64,000 nt of DNA from Nostoc sp. CHAB 5836 (GTDB lineage Bacteria; Cyanobacteriota; Cyanobacteriia; Cyanobacteriales; Nostocaceae). How positions within the stretch are numbered: position 1 is the stretch's first letter; every line of letters begins with the position of its first letter. The position numbers and the translations under genes are program-made. The notes below the pieces were generated by a model that was not told the DNA's origin, ran no database searches, and saw nothing but the letters and a program-made list of their open reading frames with translations. Where the stretch lies: NCBI RefSeq assembly GCF_020829445.1, contig NZ_JAIVFV010000005.1, forward strand, positions 28,116 to 92,115, written 5' to 3'. This document shows positions 26,659 through 35,950 of this stretch, in pieces.

Positions 26659-27419
26659 TACAAGAGACCAAAATAATTTAATCCTTCGATAATTCCACCT
26701 GCACAAAAACTTTTTGCCAGGTAGTGATAGTCAAAAGGGTACTCATTGTGCCATTGGAGTAACTCTTTGCGGGCATTCCCCACAATGATGCCCCGTTCGT
26801 TGCCTACAGCAAATAAAGCAATATCATTACCTGAATCACCACAGACAACTGTTTGTTCTGCTGCAAATTTCCACTTCCGGCGTAAAAACTGCATTGCCTG
26901 ACCTTTATCGCTGCTATGGGGTACAATGTCAAGGTCAATACCGCTACTGTAGATTAACTTTACATTTAATTTATATTTTTTTTGCAACTCTGCTTCAAGT
27001 TGTGGTATCACTCTGGCAGATACTTCTTGTTGTAGGAAAAAACTCACTTTGAAGGGACGCTGTTCTGAATCTGGTTGGCGAACTAACTCACGGTATTTCT
27101 GGGTAATAGATAATACAGTTTCCCGTTGCCATCCTGGAGAGAGGATTTCTGACCAACCTGAGTCTGGAGTATCAGTACCATCAAGGTAGATTTCTGTACC
27201 AACCGAAAGGACGAGGGCATCGGGTTGCAAAATATTTTTTTGAGCTTGGAGTTGTTTATAAAGTACAGGCGATCGCCCGGTAGAATAAACGATTTTAGTG
27301 CCGTATTCTTGGCGATGTTGACTTAGTAGTTGATTTAGTTCTGGTAAAGCGTTATCATCGCCCACAGTGCGATATACGAGGGTGTCATCTAGGTCGCTTA
27401 CAAAAAGAAATGGTTTCAT
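26658..27419 (-). CDS. Sucrose-6-phosphate phosphatase-like HAD hydrolase
   Basis: The 253-residue protein is a HAD Cof-type phosphatase. It has motif I DLDDTLV (Asp10 and Asp12), motif II YSTGRS, a C2 cap, Lys in DKGQAMQFL and motif [14 protein letters not shown]. The [16 protein letters not shown] block and the length fit cyanobacterial sucrose-phosphate phosphatase, which makes sucrose from sucrose-6F-phosphate. Sucrose is the carbon carrier to heterocysts in this group. Specificity is inferred from family resemblance only. Confidence 0.82.
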   Translation of the reverse strand: MKPFLFVSDLDDTLVYRTVGDDNALPELNQLLSQHRQEYGTKIVYSTGRSPVLYKQLQAQKNILQPDALVLSVGTEIYLDGTDTPDSGWSEILSPGWQRETVLSITQKYRELVRQPDSEQRPFKVSFFLQQEVSARVIPQLEAELQKKYKLNVKLIYSSGIDLDIVPHSSDKGQAMQFLRRKWKFAAEQTVVCGDSGNDIALFAVGNERGIIVGNARKELLQWHNEYPFDYHYLAKSFCAGGIIEGLNYFGLL

Positions 27420-27486
27420 GATTAGACATCTTGCAAAATTTCGTTATTCTACCGCGTGAAGAGACTGTTGCAAAAAGTTTAATTGC

Positions 27487-27670
27487 TAATAGGGCTGACG
27501 CAAAAACCTTCTCAAACTCTCATTCCTGCGTGACACCCCAGTTGCTTCTCCGTAGGAGTACAAGTCTCTTAAGGGACTGACAACAAATAAATTACCCAAT
27601 CTTGTGTATGGGTGGGCGACACGAGAGCCCATACACAAGGGCTGGTGAGACGCCCACCCCACAATAAGTA
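27487..27670. repeat. Repeat fragments upstream of the phosphatase
   Basis: It holds a truncated family 3 left end (CTGACGCAAAAACC) and a GGGTGGGCGACACGAGAGCCC / GGGCTGGTGAGACGCCCACCC palindrome. No gene is visible. Confidence 0.5.
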
Positions 27671-27676
27671 GTTGAG

Positions 27677-27807
27677 TAAGTACGTTGGTGCGAAAAAAAT
27701 CAAGTATGTTACCAAACGTAAATAAGCTTAAAACCCTTACTAATGACAAATGACGAATGACAAATGACAGCCTTAGCCAGTTAACTTTAATTCTGTCCAG
27801 CTACTTA
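27677..27807 (-). mobile_element. Family 1 element downstream of xseB
   Basis: It opens TAAGTACGTTGGTGCGAA and closes CTGTCCAGCTACTTA, with the AGCCTTAGCCAGTTAACTTT segment before the end. The right end is 41 bp from the xseB stop. Confidence 0.8.
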
Positions 27808-27848
27808 TAAGTTCTAGCTAAATGTGAGCTTCAGGATAGTTGCAATTA

Positions 27849-28079
27849 TTATTCATCACTCAAAGTTTCAATCAACAAATCCACCTGTTGCTGTCGCTGC
27901 TGTAAAAAACCTTCACACTGACGCAAATACTCAACAGCAGTTGCAAATTGCTCAAACACCGCCTCCAAATCCAACTCACCCGCCTCAATACGAGCAATTA
28001 TTCCCTCTATTTCAGCAACCTTCGCCTCATAATTCCAACCTTCCTCAGAACTAGAAGCATTCTTACGTTTAACCATCAA
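27849..28079 (-). CDS. xseB: Exodeoxyribonuclease VII small subunit
   Basis: The 76-residue protein shows the XseB helical hairpin: [58 protein letters not shown]. With XseA it makes the single-strand-specific exonuclease VII. The start overlaps the xseA stop by 11 bases, a coupled arrangement. Confidence 0.94.
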   Translation of the reverse strand: MMVKRKNASSSEEGWNYEAKVAEIEGIIARIEAGELDLEAVFEQFATAVEYLRQCEGFLQQRQQQVDLLIETLSDE

Positions 28080-29337
28080 CCTCTCTGCGTCCTCTGCGTC
28101 TTGGCGGTTCGTTTACTTCCATAACCTTCACTTTAACCCCACCCTGCCCCAACTGAATTAACAAATCTTGCCCCACAGCCAACTCAGTCGCAGAACGAGC
28201 GATCGCCCCATCTTCCCTTCTCACTACCGCATAACCACGCTGTAACACCGCTTTCGGGTCAAGACTAGCCAACTTTTGCCGTAATAACTCTAGATGCTGC
28301 GTTGCTTGCTGCGATCGCCCCGTCGTAATTTGTAGCAAATGCTGACGCTTCCAACCTAACTTGTCCACCTCCTGTTGCACTTGTCGATCTAACCGCAAAC
28401 GTCGCAAACGATTGCGCAATCCTTGCAGTTGATTGAGAGAATTTTCCCCAAAGTCATGCACCGCCTCATGTAAAGCCACAACTCGCTGCTGATGCTCAGT
28501 ATACAACTTTGAAAGTGATGGTACAGCTCTTTCCGCCGCCGCAGTGGGTGTATGCACACAAGCATCTGCAACTAAATCTGCCAAAGATTCATCTCGTTGA
28601 TGACCGATACCAGTAATTACGGGAATCGAACAATTAGCTAGCGATCGCACCACTCCTTCATCATTAAAGCAAGCCAACTCTTCCACCGCGCCACCACCCC
28701 GCGATAAAATTAGCACTTGGGCGCGGCCATCTCGTTCCACCCGCTCAATTGCTTTGACGATCGATTCAGGTGCTTGCTCACCTTGTACTGTAGCGGGAGA
28801 AAATAAAACTTGTAAACCTGGATACCTTTGCTTGAGAGTTTTTTGAATATCACCCCAAGCCGCCGCAGTTGGGGAAGTGACGACAGCGATGGTTTGGGGG
28901 TGGGTGGGGAGCGATCGCTTTCTTTCGGCGTCAAACAATCCCTCAGCCAGCAAGCGATTTTTTAGTTGTTGATAGCGCAACGCCTGTAAACCAACACCAG
29001 CAGGTAGAGTTTGCCAAACCGATAACTGATACTCTCCCCGTTGCGGATACACGCGAATACTGCCCAAAATCATTACCTGCTCACCGGGAACGGGTATTTG
29101 GGCGAGTTTTGGCAATTGACTATTCCATACCACACACTTAATTCCGGCGGTGCGATCGGGATCTTGGAGCGTGAAAAATAACCCACTACGATGGTGGTTA
29201 GCACTGGAAACTTCGCCAGTTACCCAAACTTGCCGTAATTGTTCATCTTGCTCTAACACCAAGCGGATATAGTCAGTTAATCCAGACACTGAAAGTGCAG
29301 CATCGAGAATTAGAGAGTCGGGAAGGTCGAAAGTCAT
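28069..29337 (-). CDS. xseA: Exodeoxyribonuclease VII large subunit
   Basis: The start is taken as ATG 29337 ([25 protein letters not shown]), which aligns with the OB-fold beginning. The OB domain ([23 protein letters not shown]) is followed by the catalytic domain ([66 protein letters not shown]) and the coiled-coil C domain. Length is typical. The last 14 or so residues ([14 protein letters not shown]) are encoded by the dispersed GGACGCAGAG-type repeat, so the natural tail has been replaced. Confidence 0.94.
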   Translation of the reverse strand: MTFDLPDSLILDAALSVSGLTDYIRLVLEQDEQLRQVWVTGEVSSANHHRSGLFFTLQDPDRTAGIKCVVWNSQLPKLAQIPVPGEQVMILGSIRVYPQRGEYQLSVWQTLPAGVGLQALRYQQLKNRLLAEGLFDAERKRSLPTHPQTIAVVTSPTAAAWGDIQKTLKQRYPGLQVLFSPATVQGEQAPESIVKAIERVERDGRAQVLILSRGGGAVEELACFNDEGVVRSLANCSIPVITGIGHQRDESLADLVADACVHTPTAAAERAVPSLSKLYTEHQQRVVALHEAVHDFGENSLNQLQGLRNRLRRLRLDRQVQQEVDKLGWKRQHLLQITTGRSQQATQHLELLRQKLASLDPKAVLQRGYAVVRREDGAIARSATELAVGQDLLIQLGQGGVKVKVMEVNEPPRRRGRREVDG

Positions 29338-29484
29338 CAAAGATGCCTGAAAGCATTTGTGCTGGAGCGATTTTAGCATTTTTCATGAAAATCGAAGTTT
29401 ATCCCAGTAAACGCTTTAAGCCTCTTTGATCACAACTGGCTTGGCAAAAAACTATCTTCTCCTCATTTCTCTGTGTTCTCTGTC

Positions 29485-29575
29485 ACGACTTACGCAAAAT
29501 CATGAAAAACGAACCGCAAAGGACGCAAAGGACGCAAAGGAACAAGAGTTTCAGAGAGTTTTTGCGTAAGTCCTA
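29485..29575. mobile_element. Family 3 element
   Basis: GACTTACGCAAAATCATG and TTTTTGCGTAAGTCCTA are inverted ends around AACGAACCGCAAAGGACGC. Confidence 0.75.
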
Positions 29576-29850
29576 TCTGTGTCTCTGACAATTCAGGTCA
29601 TCTGGAAAAGCTAACGATTAACCTAGGGGTTGCTGAATAACGGTAAAATCCTTATATTTCAAACTTTTCAGGCTATTACCGCAGAAAAAAGTGCAAGACA
29701 ATAGGTGTATGAGGCTTAAAAGCCTTGCATTGACAATTTCTAGTACCACAATAAATTGGAAAAAATAGGGATAAAACTGTTCCCTGTTAAGAGTTCCCTA
29801 TTCCCTGCCCTCACCAAAGGACTTTTTCAGCAAGCCCTAACCTAACCCCC

Positions 29851-29975
29851 TAGGGCGTGTTTTCAAACTCGAAGATCCCCCCTAACCCAATACAGTTCAC
29901 TTAAGCATTTCTTCCTTCTCTCTTCTCTTCCTTTGCGTCCTTTGCGGCCTTTGCGGTTCGTTAACAAAATTGACT
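29851..29975. mobile_element. Family 6 fragment with a family 2 fragment inserted
   Basis: TAGGGCGTGTTTTCAAAC and CTCGAAGATCCCCCCTAACC (family 6) run directly into CAATACAGTTCACTTAAG (family 2) at 29888. Neither right end is present. No gene is visible in the gap 29338-30034. Confidence 0.6.
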
Positions 29976-30034
29976 TTGAGACGCACTCGCGTTTGCGTTT
30001 ACGTTTATTTGAGTAATTTATTTCTTGTCACTCC

Positions 30035-31156
30035 CTAAGTTTTTTGATACCGCATTCCTGGGAGTTGTGAAACTAAACCCATAAGTTCCAACTCTAACAA
30101 AGCACCAGAAACTGAGCCAGCAGCCATACTGGTTTGTTGGACAATAAAATCGAAGGGTAAAGCATCATTATTCGCGATCGCATTCATTACCGTTTGTAAT
30201 TCTGGGGATAAAGTTAGCAAAATTAACTGTTGGGCTGTTGGTAATGCTTCAACTGTATCAACTTGTGGTATAGCTCCTAACATTGTTAACAGTTCATCTA
30301 GTTCTTTGAGAATGAAAGAAGCACCTTGATTGAGTAACTTTAAGCACCCTTGGGATGGTTGATCGTCCACCCTACCAGGGAGTGCATAGACATCTCTGCC
30401 AAATTCATTTGCGTAGGTAGCAGTAATTAAAGCACCAGATTTTATCGGTGCTTCCATTACCAGGATGGCGCGGCTTAAACCAGCAATAATTCGGTTACGG
30501 CGGGGAAAATGAGTGCGATCGGGTGGGGTTTTTGTGGGGTACTCACTCATGACTAAGCCAGAAGTCAAAATTTGCTTGTACAAATCTCGATTTTTATGTG
30601 GATAGATGACATCTACACCAGTCCCCAAAACTGCGATCGTGCGTCCACCTGCTTTCATGGCGGCGATGTGGCTTTCTGTATCAATTCCCTCTGCCATCCC
30701 AGAAACAACTGTAAAGCCATTTTTAGCCAAAGCTGTACTAATTTGGCGAGTCCAACGGATACCGTATTCTGAGGGTTGGCGTGTTCCGACAATCCCAACC
30801 ATTGGTTTTTGTCCGAGATTTTCTTGAAGTTCGACTTCACCGCGATAGTATAAAATCGGTGGCGGACTGGGAGTTTCCAACAGTAAGCGGGGATAATCTG
30901 CATCTGCTGGTGTCCAGAAATGGGAATTTTCCTGCTGGTGCTTGCTGAATAGTTCTTCTGGGTGCAAACGCGATCGCTGTTGTATTACTTTTTCTAGTGT
31001 CTGAAAACCAAAACCCTCTACTTCTCCTAACTCTACCTTGGTAGCGTTCCAAGCCGTTGCCAGCGTCCCAAAATGCTGTTGCAGCCGTCGCAGTAATACT
31101 GGGCCAATGCCAGAAATTTGCGCCCAAGCTAGCCAATATGCACCTTCTTCTACCAC
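30035..31156 (-). CDS. dprA: DNA-processing protein DprA (Smf)
   Basis: The 373-residue protein has an N-terminal helix-hairpin region (ISGIGPVLLRRL), the Rossmann-like DprA core (GIVGTRQPSEYGIRWTRQISTALAKNGFTVVSGMAEGID, HIAAMKAGGRTIAVLGTG, SEYPTKTPPDRTHFPRRNRIIAGLSRAILVMEAPIKSGALITA) and a C-terminal winged-helix domain. It loads RecA on incoming single-stranded DNA during transformation. The start is GTG at 31154-31156. Confidence 0.94.
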   Translation of the reverse strand: MVEEGAYWLAWAQISGIGPVLLRRLQQHFGTLATAWNATKVELGEVEGFGFQTLEKVIQQRSRLHPEELFSKHQQENSHFWTPADADYPRLLLETPSPPPILYYRGEVELQENLGQKPMVGIVGTRQPSEYGIRWTRQISTALAKNGFTVVSGMAEGIDTESHIAAMKAGGRTIAVLGTGVDVIYPHKNRDLYKQILTSGLVMSEYPTKTPPDRTHFPRRNRIIAGLSRAILVMEAPIKSGALITATYANEFGRDVYALPGRVDDQPSQGCLKLLNQGASFILKELDELLTMLGAIPQVDTVEALPTAQQLILLTLSPELQTVMNAIANNDALPFDFIVQQTSMAAGSVSGALLELELMGLVSQLPGMRYQKT

Positions 31157-31343
31157 GGTTCCATCCTCACGCCTACTGGATTGAGTATTCCCAAATTAGG
31201 TTTGGCTGTTGATGTGGAAGGAGATCAGGGGAAATTATTCAATCAATCTCTCCGTTGTCTCTTCTCCATACCCAATGCCCCTTGACTTTTGTCTCTTGAC
31301 TCTCGACTATTAACTATTGACATCTATCTTGTTATCTTCGGTG

Positions 31344-32480
31344 ATGAAATATTTCTATCGTCTTCTAATAAGTCTATCTGGGTGCTTAATTTTTTTACTG
31401 CTGCATAGTGGTCTTGGTTTATTGCCTAGTTTGGCAGCCGAAAAAGTTACTGTCAGGTATGGATTGTTTGAGCAATCGATCCCGGTGGCAGATATACGCA
31501 ACTATGACGAAACGCAAAAGGTTTCTGCCGATCTGCAATCTTTCCTAGATTACCTTAGCGCGAAGGAGAAACAGAAGTTTCAAGATGCCCTTAAGGTGAA
31601 AATATCCCTTGATATTGTGGCTTTGGATCAGCTGATAAACACAGGAATGGGCAAGCAAATTTTATCTTTTGCTTCTGCTGCGATCGCCCGTCGCGATCAA
31701 GCCAGTATACAAGCGCTACGATCTTCCATTATCCTGGGAGCAAAATCAGCTGAAGGTCTAGGAATAATCAGCTTTTTAGAAGCTTACCCCAGTAATCAAC
31801 TAGTTGTTGACGTGTCCAAAATTTCTCAGCTAGTCAGCATGGCAAATTCATCTTCTAGTTCTGCTGATGCACGACCAAAAGATAATGTAAGTTCTTCACC
31901 TTTAGGGAAAATTGCATTGCAATATCAGACACTTGCTGCCCAAGATAAACAGTTCTCAGGTTGCTTATTTGGCGATTCTATTTCGGCTGGAGTTGGTAAT
32001 ACCCTTGGAAATGGTACTTTTAATTTTGGGTTAAATGGTCTGAGTACAATCTCATTACTAGAACAACTGAAAAGTTTAATTCCTACCAAGGTGAAATGTG
32101 AAAAAACCATTATTGCCATAGGAGGAAATGATGCTTTGTATGGGACTAGTGATGAGTTATTTAGCAAAAATCTGCAAGAGGCGATCGCACTAGTCCGCAC
32201 AATGGGAAATAAAGAAATTTTTCTCATTCCGGCTTTTTATTCAACAGTTGCAGCAAGTTCAGATCCAACTGTAGCAGCCCCACTTTCTAGACTTGAACAA
32301 ATTAATGCTCTGATTAACCAAGTTGCTGAAACAGAAAAAGTGCCAGTTGCAGCAGCAGGACTAGAAGCCTTATATGAAAATAATGTTCTTAAAGAGAATT
32401 TGACCACTGATGGCGACCATCTGAATGCAGAAGGCCTAAAAATTTATCGCCAAGCTTTGTTACAAATTTTGGCTAAGTAA
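31344..32480 (+). CDS. Secreted DUF1400 - GDSL/SGNH hydrolase fusion
   Basis: From ATG 31344 the 378 residues begin with a signal peptide (MKYFYRLLISLSGCLIFLLLHSGLGLLPSLAAE). A DUF1400 domain follows (VRYGLFEQSIPVADIRNY...LRSSIILGAKSAEGLGIISFLEAYP), as found at the N terminus of cyanobacterial alpha/beta hydrolases. A GDSL/SGNH esterase domain comes next, with block I LFGDSISAGVG, block III AIGGNDALYG and the DGDHLN catalytic Asp/His block. It is likely a periplasmic esterase or lipase; substrate unknown. A TTG at 31317 is a weaker start. Confidence 0.82.
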   Translation: MKYFYRLLISLSGCLIFLLLHSGLGLLPSLAAEKVTVRYGLFEQSIPVADIRNYDETQKVSADLQSFLDYLSAKEKQKFQDALKVKISLDIVALDQLINTGMGKQILSFASAAIARRDQASIQALRSSIILGAKSAEGLGIISFLEAYPSNQLVVDVSKISQLVSMANSSSSSADARPKDNVSSSPLGKIALQYQTLAAQDKQFSGCLFGDSISAGVGNTLGNGTFNFGLNGLSTISLLEQLKSLIPTKVKCEKTIIAIGGNDALYGTSDELFSKNLQEAIALVRTMGNKEIFLIPAFYSTVAASSDPTVAAPLSRLEQINALINQVAETEKVPVAAAGLEALYENNVLKENLTTDGDHLNAEGLKIYRQALLQILAK

Positions 32481-32656
32481 TACCATTTTGGATTTTGGAT
32501 TTAATGAAAAATCTCAAAGTCTAAAATTCAAACACCCTTTGGGATTTTGGATTTTGAATGGAATGAAAAATCTCAAAATCTAAAATCCTTCGACTGAGCG
32601 TAGTCCAAGTCTAAAATCTAAAATTCAAACCCCCTCTAACGCCAATATTTCTGCTG

Positions 32657-32931
32657 TAAGTCAGTCGGCAAGAATAAACTAAACTATATTACGAAACGTA
32701 AATACACCTTAAACCCTTATAAATCAATACGGTTCACAAAAGGGCTGAAACTCTTTTTTTTTACGAACCACAGAGGCGCAGAGAACACAGAGAGAAGAGA
32801 GAAAGAGAAGGAGGAAATGCTTAACCCAAGCGTATTGCCTTATAAATGACGAAGGACGAAGGACAAATGACAAATGACAAATGACAAATGACACCCTTAC
32901 CCAGTTAGCTTTATTCGCGTCGCTCTACTTA
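32657..32931 (-). mobile_element. Family 1b element interrupted by a family 2 element
   Basis: The outer ends are TAAGTCAGTCGGCAAGAATA and CGCGTCGCTCTACTTA. The body word CCTTATAAATGAC is split by the insertion at 32725-32837. The right end lies 6 bp from the stop of the YdcF-like gene. Confidence 0.8.
32725..32837. mobile_element. Family 2 element with a perfect 10-bp target duplication
   Basis: CAATACGGTTCAC opens it and AACCCAAGCGTATTG closes it. The flanks CCTTATAAAT (32715-32724 and 32838-32847) are identical. Removing the element and one flank restores a normal family 1b body. Confidence 0.88.
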
Positions 32932-32937
32932 TAACTT

Positions 32938-33564
32938 TTAGTTTTGCCAATTCAAAAACCGTCCATAAATATAAGCGATGGCTTCATGAATAATTGTCCG
33001 TACACCTTCGCTAGAACCCCACCATTTGCTTGGATTGTAATCTTCGGTTGTCGCAGCAATCACACCAACTTTAATGTCAGGGGTAAGGATTTTTTTGAAA
33101 AGAAACCAACTCCTACGGGCATGAACGTCCAAGGAAAAAAGATTAATTGATTCTATCTGTAAATTGGAATTGGATAGCCAGCGATGAAATTCGACAGCAG
33201 ATGCATAACTACGATCTTTAACCACAAAAGGTGTCGGAACTGCTACTACTTTCTCTGCTTCTAAACCGAGTTTTATAAAGGTAGCGGCTGACACGTCTGC
33301 ATAGTTATTGTATGCGGTAAGATAACTTCCTTTCCTTAATGTACCTCCGGTAGTAATTATTTGACGATAAGAACCGTTTTGAAATTCAGTCAAAGCTTTT
33401 TCTATAGCGTAATCTGGTAGCCATCCTTCAACAACTAATACTTCTGCTGAATTGATCGGGGAAGTTACGGCGAGAAATGAGTGTACATGAGTAATAATGA
33501 AAAATATGAAATAAGCAATAAAAGCGATGGCAATCGCCCACCCCTGAGCCGTAAGTGTCCACAT
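32938..33564 (-). CDS. YdcF-like DUF218 membrane protein
   Basis: The 208-residue protein has an N-terminal membrane helix (GWAIAIAFIAYFIFFIITHVHSF) and a DUF218 domain: AEVLVVEGWLPDYAIEKAL, IITTGGTLRKGS, the ..A.VVKDRSYASAVEFHRWL block and VHARRSWFLFKKI. Relatives (YdcF, SanA, ElyC) act in envelope or peptidoglycan-precursor metabolism; the reaction is not established. It is on the same strand as the DUF2301 gene, 62 bp downstream of it. Confidence 0.78.
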   Translation of the reverse strand: MWTLTAQGWAIAIAFIAYFIFFIITHVHSFLAVTSPINSAEVLVVEGWLPDYAIEKALTEFQNGSYRQIITTGGTLRKGSYLTAYNNYADVSAATFIKLGLEAEKVVAVPTPFVVKDRSYASAVEFHRWLSNSNLQIESINLFSLDVHARRSWFLFKKILTPDIKVGVIAATTEDYNPSKWWGSSEGVRTIIHEAIAYIYGRFLNWQN

Positions 33565-33626
33565 TTATTGGCGTTTGATGATTTTGATTTTGGGAAATTT
33601 TTGACGCCGACGATTTTTGTCCTGCA

Positions 33627-34283
33627 TTAAACCTTAGCTAAACGTTGTTCTTTTAAGTAGGTAAACACAGATTTATCTCCAATATCAGCCGGAATTGCTT
33701 GCACTGTCTTTCGCAGGGCAAATACCAAAAATAACGTCGCCCAAATTCCTAATAAAAGACTTTCCCCCTGAGTTGGTAAAATTCCCACTAAATGTCCTAA
33801 CAACAGTAGCGGTACTGTTACGGTTAATACTTTGGTTTCCACACGATTGAAGCAAAAAGCCTCTTTAAAATAAATACCCGTCAAAGCAACAAAGATAAAA
33901 CCAACTCCGAATAAAGTCATCGGCTGATTGTAAACTGTAACAGCCAAAGGTTCACTGCTAGATAGTGCCAATATCATTGATGCGATACTACCAATCGCCC
34001 AAAAAACTTGCAACATTCGGTGCAGTAATACCATGTAGATATGAATGGTAAATAAACTTACACCAAGAGCAAGACTAAAACAAGCATATAGAGGCGTTAG
34101 TCCAGTTACAACAGCCGGGTTATTGTTGAGTAAAACCAAAGCGCTGCCTATGGCAAAGCTCAATGCTGCTACCATTAACCCAGCGCGGTAGATAATTACG
34201 CCAGTGCGATCGCTCTGAGTAATTGTAAATTCGCCAAACTGGCCATGATAAACTTCTGGTGCAGAGAGTGTTTGTGTAGTCAT
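33627..34283 (-). CDS. DUF2301 integral membrane protein
   Basis: The 218-residue protein has a soluble N terminus (VYHGQFGEFTITQSDRTGVIIYR) and six or so membrane helices. The GIYFKEAFCFNR segment is characteristic of the DUF2301 family in cyanobacteria. Function is unknown. Confidence 0.75.
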   Translation of the reverse strand: MTTQTLSAPEVYHGQFGEFTITQSDRTGVIIYRAGLMVAALSFAIGSALVLLNNNPAVVTGLTPLYACFSLALGVSLFTIHIYMVLLHRMLQVFWAIGSIASMILALSSSEPLAVTVYNQPMTLFGVGFIFVALTGIYFKEAFCFNRVETKVLTVTVPLLLLGHLVGILPTQGESLLLGIWATLFLVFALRKTVQAIPADIGDKSVFTYLKEQRLAKV

Positions 34284-34566
34284 AGCTAAGAATAGAATTA
34301 TGATTCTCTAGTACAGTACAACAGTAAATTGCTTAAGGGTTACTTTTTTTATTAGACATCTCCATAAATTAGGTTTTCATATAGACAGGATAAGGGTTTG
34401 AGATTCTTTTTCACTCCTATGTCTATTATGACCAATGAGACGAACTCAATGCCAGCATCCTTTAACTTACATTTTCTAGTAGTTACTTGATTGCACTTTT
34501 TATCAGATAGTATCTTTAGAGCCACAACAGGCGGTTTTAAGCCTGATGATTTTTCACTTTCTTACT
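34284..34566. other. Intergenic region without a recognisable gene
   Basis: It holds one AGACATCTCC word like the end of the 14350/51194 element and otherwise AT-rich sequence. Confidence 0.4.
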
Positions 34567-35397
34567 TTAGCAATTTTCTCTGGTCTGGTTTTCTGAGAAA
34601 AACCAGATTTGTAGTGCATCTTCTAAATTAATCTGTAACTGGGAGTGAGCATTACCGCGATTAATGGCAATTTCTACCCAACCGTGACTCCCAACTAAAG
34701 CTATTAGCTCTCCCATTTTTACATCACTATAAGTTTCACAACCTGGTATCTTCAACCCAGGCGCTTGCACACTCCAAGTTTTGCCTTGTACATAACTCCC
34801 TGGAATGTTGGTCACTAAGTTGCCAAAATTGTCAATATATTGAACGCAACCCACTATACCAGTGGTTGTCTGCTTGCATTCGCTTATATCCAGTTTTACC
34901 AAAGTTGCTGGATCAATTTCTTGTCCTAGCTGTTTGAGGGGGACACCACTAGCAAGATTAGCTCCCACTGGTGCAAAAATATCTCTACCGTGAAAAGTCT
35001 TGCTTGGTTGAGAAGTTCGCCAATAGTTAAGATTTGTGAGTTCAACGGCTGCGATCGCCGGACTTTGACTGAGTACTCCACTAAATGTACCATTATCTGG
35101 GCCTACCAGAAACCCTTGAGCAAATTCTACTGCGATCGCTCGTCGCTTGCTTCCCACACCCGGATCTACTACTGCCAAATGCACTGTCCCAAGGGGGAAA
35201 TAGGCGTAAGCATTCATCAGGCAAAACCTAGCTGCGGCTATGTCTTGCGGCGGAATTTGGTGCGTCAAGTCTACCACCGTCAGTCTGGGGTTGATTTGGG
35301 CTATGACTCCCTTCATTATGCCTACATAAACATCGCGATCGCCGAAATCGCTTAGTAAAGTTAGGAGTCGTTGTTGACCTATCTGCTTCTTAAGCAT
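34567..35397 (-). CDS. SAM hydroxide adenosyltransferase (DUF62 family)
   Basis: The 276-residue protein belongs to the family that includes SAM-dependent fluorinase/chlorinase. Motifs are LLSDFGDRDVYVGIMKGVI, VDLTHQIPPQDIAAA, HLAVVDPGVGSKRRAIAV, LVGPDNGTFSGVL, FHGRDIFAPVGANLASG and VQYIDNFGNLVTNI in the C domain. Stand-alone bacterial members hydrolyse S-adenosylmethionine to adenosine and methionine. The ordinary DUF62 Asp/Arg/His pattern is present, so halogenation is not expected. Physiological role unknown. Confidence 0.87.
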   Translation of the reverse strand: MLKKQIGQQRLLTLLSDFGDRDVYVGIMKGVIAQINPRLTVVDLTHQIPPQDIAAARFCLMNAYAYFPLGTVHLAVVDPGVGSKRRAIAVEFAQGFLVGPDNGTFSGVLSQSPAIAAVELTNLNYWRTSQPSKTFHGRDIFAPVGANLASGVPLKQLGQEIDPATLVKLDISECKQTTTGIVGCVQYIDNFGNLVTNIPGSYVQGKTWSVQAPGLKIPGCETYSDVKMGELIALVGSHGWVEIAINRGNAHSQLQINLEDALQIWFFSENQTRENC

Positions 35398-35438
35398 ATT
35401 TTTGCTATAATCTATATTAATTTAGAAAATTCTGTAGC

Positions 35439-35452
35439 AACAGCTACAAAAT
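35439..35452 (+). promoter_or_regulatory. Putative NtcA box GTAN8TAC upstream of the 51-residue protein
   Basis: GTAGCAACAGCTAC fits the NtcA consensus GTA-N8-TAC exactly. It lies 55 bp before the ATG at 35508. A TATGTT hexamer begins 11 bp after the box, closer than in typical class II NtcA-activated promoters, which would suit repression better. NtcA is the global nitrogen regulator; binding is inferred. Confidence 0.5.
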
Positions 35453-35507
35453 ATGTGTTATGTTAAGAATGCAAGACATAAAGTAAAAAATTAAAGAGGG
35501 AATCACT

Positions 35508-35663
35508 ATGAATCAAAATAGACTACAAAGTGGCAGGAAGGCACAAGAAGCTCACAGAGAAAATATTCAAAAAAGCCTAGAGCATCGCTTGCAAGTAGCC
35601 AGAGCAAAGGGCGACGAACAACTGATTCGTCAACTGGAAGCTGAGATAAGGTATTCGGGCTAA
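35508..35663 (+). CDS. Small conserved cyanobacterial protein, possible PirA-like PII-interacting regulator
   Basis: The 51-residue basic, helical protein reads MNQNRLQSGRKAQEAHREN, then IQKSLEHRLQVARAKGDEQL and IRQLEAEIRYSG. It has its own Shine-Dalgarno (AAAGAGGG), a perfect NtcA-type box upstream and a strong terminator downstream, so it is a real single-gene unit. Length, charge and NtcA-type control recall PirA (Ssr0692, 51 residues) of Synechocystis, which binds the PII protein and tunes arginine synthesis. Homology was not checked and the identification is tentative. Confidence 0.7.
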   Translation: MNQNRLQSGRKAQEAHRENIQKSLEHRLQVARAKGDEQLIRQLEAEIRYSG

Positions 35664-35695
35664 ATCAAGTTTTCATTGTTCTTAGTTTGTTGTGT

Positions 35696-35719
35696 AACCC
35701 GCTACGGCGGGTTTTTTTT
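35696..35719 (+). terminator. Rho-independent terminator of the small protein gene
   Basis: The stem AACCCGC/GCGGGTT with loop TACG is followed by eight T. Confidence 0.88.
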
Positions 35720-35725
35720 GTTTTT

Positions 35726-35950
35726 AATAGGACTTACGCAAGTGTCACAAAAAATGAAAGCTTTTAGTTTGTAGTCAGGGCTGAAGCCCTGATGAAAGAG
35801 GACTAAAGTCCAATACAGTTCAGTTAAGGCTAAAAACTAAATCTGGTGTAGGTTGGGTTGAGGAACGAAACCCAACATTATCGAGACTTTGTTGGGTAAC
35901 GCTTATGCTCAACCCAACCTACTTAATATGCCAGTTGCGTAAGTCCTATT
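35726..35950. mobile_element. Composite element with family 3 ends
   Basis: The outer ends AATAGGACTTACGCAA and TTGCGTAAGTCCTATT are perfect inverted repeats. Between them sit a family 5 piece (35769-35810), a family 2 left end (CAATACAGTTCAGTTAAG, 35811) and a GTAGGTTGGGTTG...CAACCCAACCTAC palindrome. The right end touches the TAA stop of the Uma2 gene at 35950-35952. Confidence 0.7.

Noticed and set aside
34567..35397. Halogenase activity for the DUF62 protein
   Set aside because: The sequence fits the common SAM hydroxide adenosyltransferases, and nothing around it suggests organohalogen synthesis.
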